Source of the DNA: Candidatus Melainabacteria bacterium GWA2_34_9
Lineage (GTDB): Bacteria; Cyanobacteriota; Vampirovibrionia; Gastranaerophilales; UBA9971
Direction: 5' to 3'
Length of the DNA stretch: 6,725 nucleotides
Assembly: GCA_001784535.1 (NCBI GenBank)
Contig: MFRJ01000129.1
Span: 5,111 to 11,835 of the forward strand
Part shown: positions 6,569-6,725 of the stretch, one piece after another
Position numbering within the stretch: the stretch's first letter is position 1
Layout: the number at the start of each line of letters is the position of its first letter
Notes under the pieces: model-generated
What the model saw: the letters and a program-made list of their open reading frames with translations, nothing else
Told to the model about the DNA's origin: nothing
Database searches by the model: none
Translations under genes and position numbers: made by a program

Positions 6569-6725
6569 ATGCTCGGATACATCTGGTTTTTCTTTATACT
6601 GGCAGCAATAATTATAGGCGGGATTAACGGAAGAATTGACGCGGTAGTTCAATCTATAGTTGATTCTTCAAAACTTGCCGTAGAAATTTCCATATCTCTA
6701 ATAGGAGTTATGGCTTTTTGGCTAG
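6569..6725 (+). CDS. SpmA-like nucleoside-recognition (gate) domain membrane protein, N-terminal fragment
   Basis: Only 52 codons are present before the window ends. The peptide starts MLGYIWFFFILAAIIIGG, a clear membrane segment at about 4-18, followed by the Asn-Gly pair at 20-21, an amphipathic stretch with DAVVQSIVDSSKLAVEI, and a second membrane segment beginning near 41 that ends at FWL. This pattern (Trp near the start, hydrophobic helix, NG, A-V-x-x-I, then a helix with a terminal FWL) resembles the start of spore maturation protein A and related nucleoside-recognition domain proteins, integral membrane proteins of unclear transport or gating role. In Bacillus, spmA is paired with spmB; some lineages carry both as one longer protein. 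Similar proteins exist in non-sporulating bacteria, so this does not prove sporulation. Strand and start are well supported by the AAGGA site; the family call rests on a short fragment. Confidence 0.65.
   Translation, partial: MLGYIWFFFILAAIIIGGINGRIDAVVQSIVDSSKLAVEISISLIGVMAFWL

Noticed and set aside
1..6725. A novel defence, mobile or secondary-metabolite system
   Set aside because: Every gene but the 115-residue unknown is a recognisable housekeeping biosynthesis or membrane gene; no nuclease, transposase, reverse transcriptase, toxin-antitoxin or CRISPR pattern is visible on either strand.

Overview
The window is an arginine and carbamoyl-phosphate biosynthesis block from an AT-rich bacterium; I estimate about one third G+C by eye. 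Reading along the minus strand, the order is argC (acetylglutamyl-phosphate reductase), argJ (ornithine acetyltransferase), argB (acetylglutamate kinase), then carA and carB (small and large subunits of carbamoyl-phosphate synthase). carB runs off the left edge after 514 codons. A short unrecognised gene at 2750-3097 lies on the opposite strand between argB and carA. The beginning of a spmA-like membrane protein gene runs off the right edge on the plus strand.

Region by region: 1-1544 is the N-terminal half of carB. 1548-2603 is carA, with three bases before carB. 2604-2749 is a very AT-rich divergent promoter region. 2750-3097 is the plus-strand 115-residue unknown, whose stop codon overlaps the argB stop codon in a shared TTAA. 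3094-3957 is argB. 3958-4068 is an intergenic spacer almost filled by a 68-base palindromic repeat that can fold as one long hairpin or as three abutting hairpins on a closing stem. 4069-5313 is argJ and 5337-6380 is argC, 23 bases apart. 6381-6568 is the divergent promoter region between argC and the spmA-like gene.

The genes fit one pathway. ArgB phosphorylates N-acetylglutamate, ArgC reduces the phosphate to the semialdehyde, and ArgJ takes the acetyl group off N-acetylornithine and returns it to glutamate (the cyclic route). CarAB makes the carbamoyl phosphate that is later joined to ornithine, and also used for pyrimidines. The remaining arginine genes are not in the window. ArgB has the extra N-terminal segment typical of arginine-inhibited kinases, so end-product feedback is likely.

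The organism cannot be fixed from this window. Low GC, all visible stops being TAA, argCJB beside carAB and a SpmA-like protein fit Firmicutes or an AT-rich gut lineage such as the non-photosynthetic relatives of cyanobacteria (Gastranaerophilales). SpmA-like proteins also occur in non-sporulating bacteria, so sporulation should not be inferred. I see no phage, insertion sequence, CRISPR or other defence-type system. The least ordinary items are the opposite-strand gene inside the arg-car cluster and the cloverleaf-like repeat between argJ and argB.
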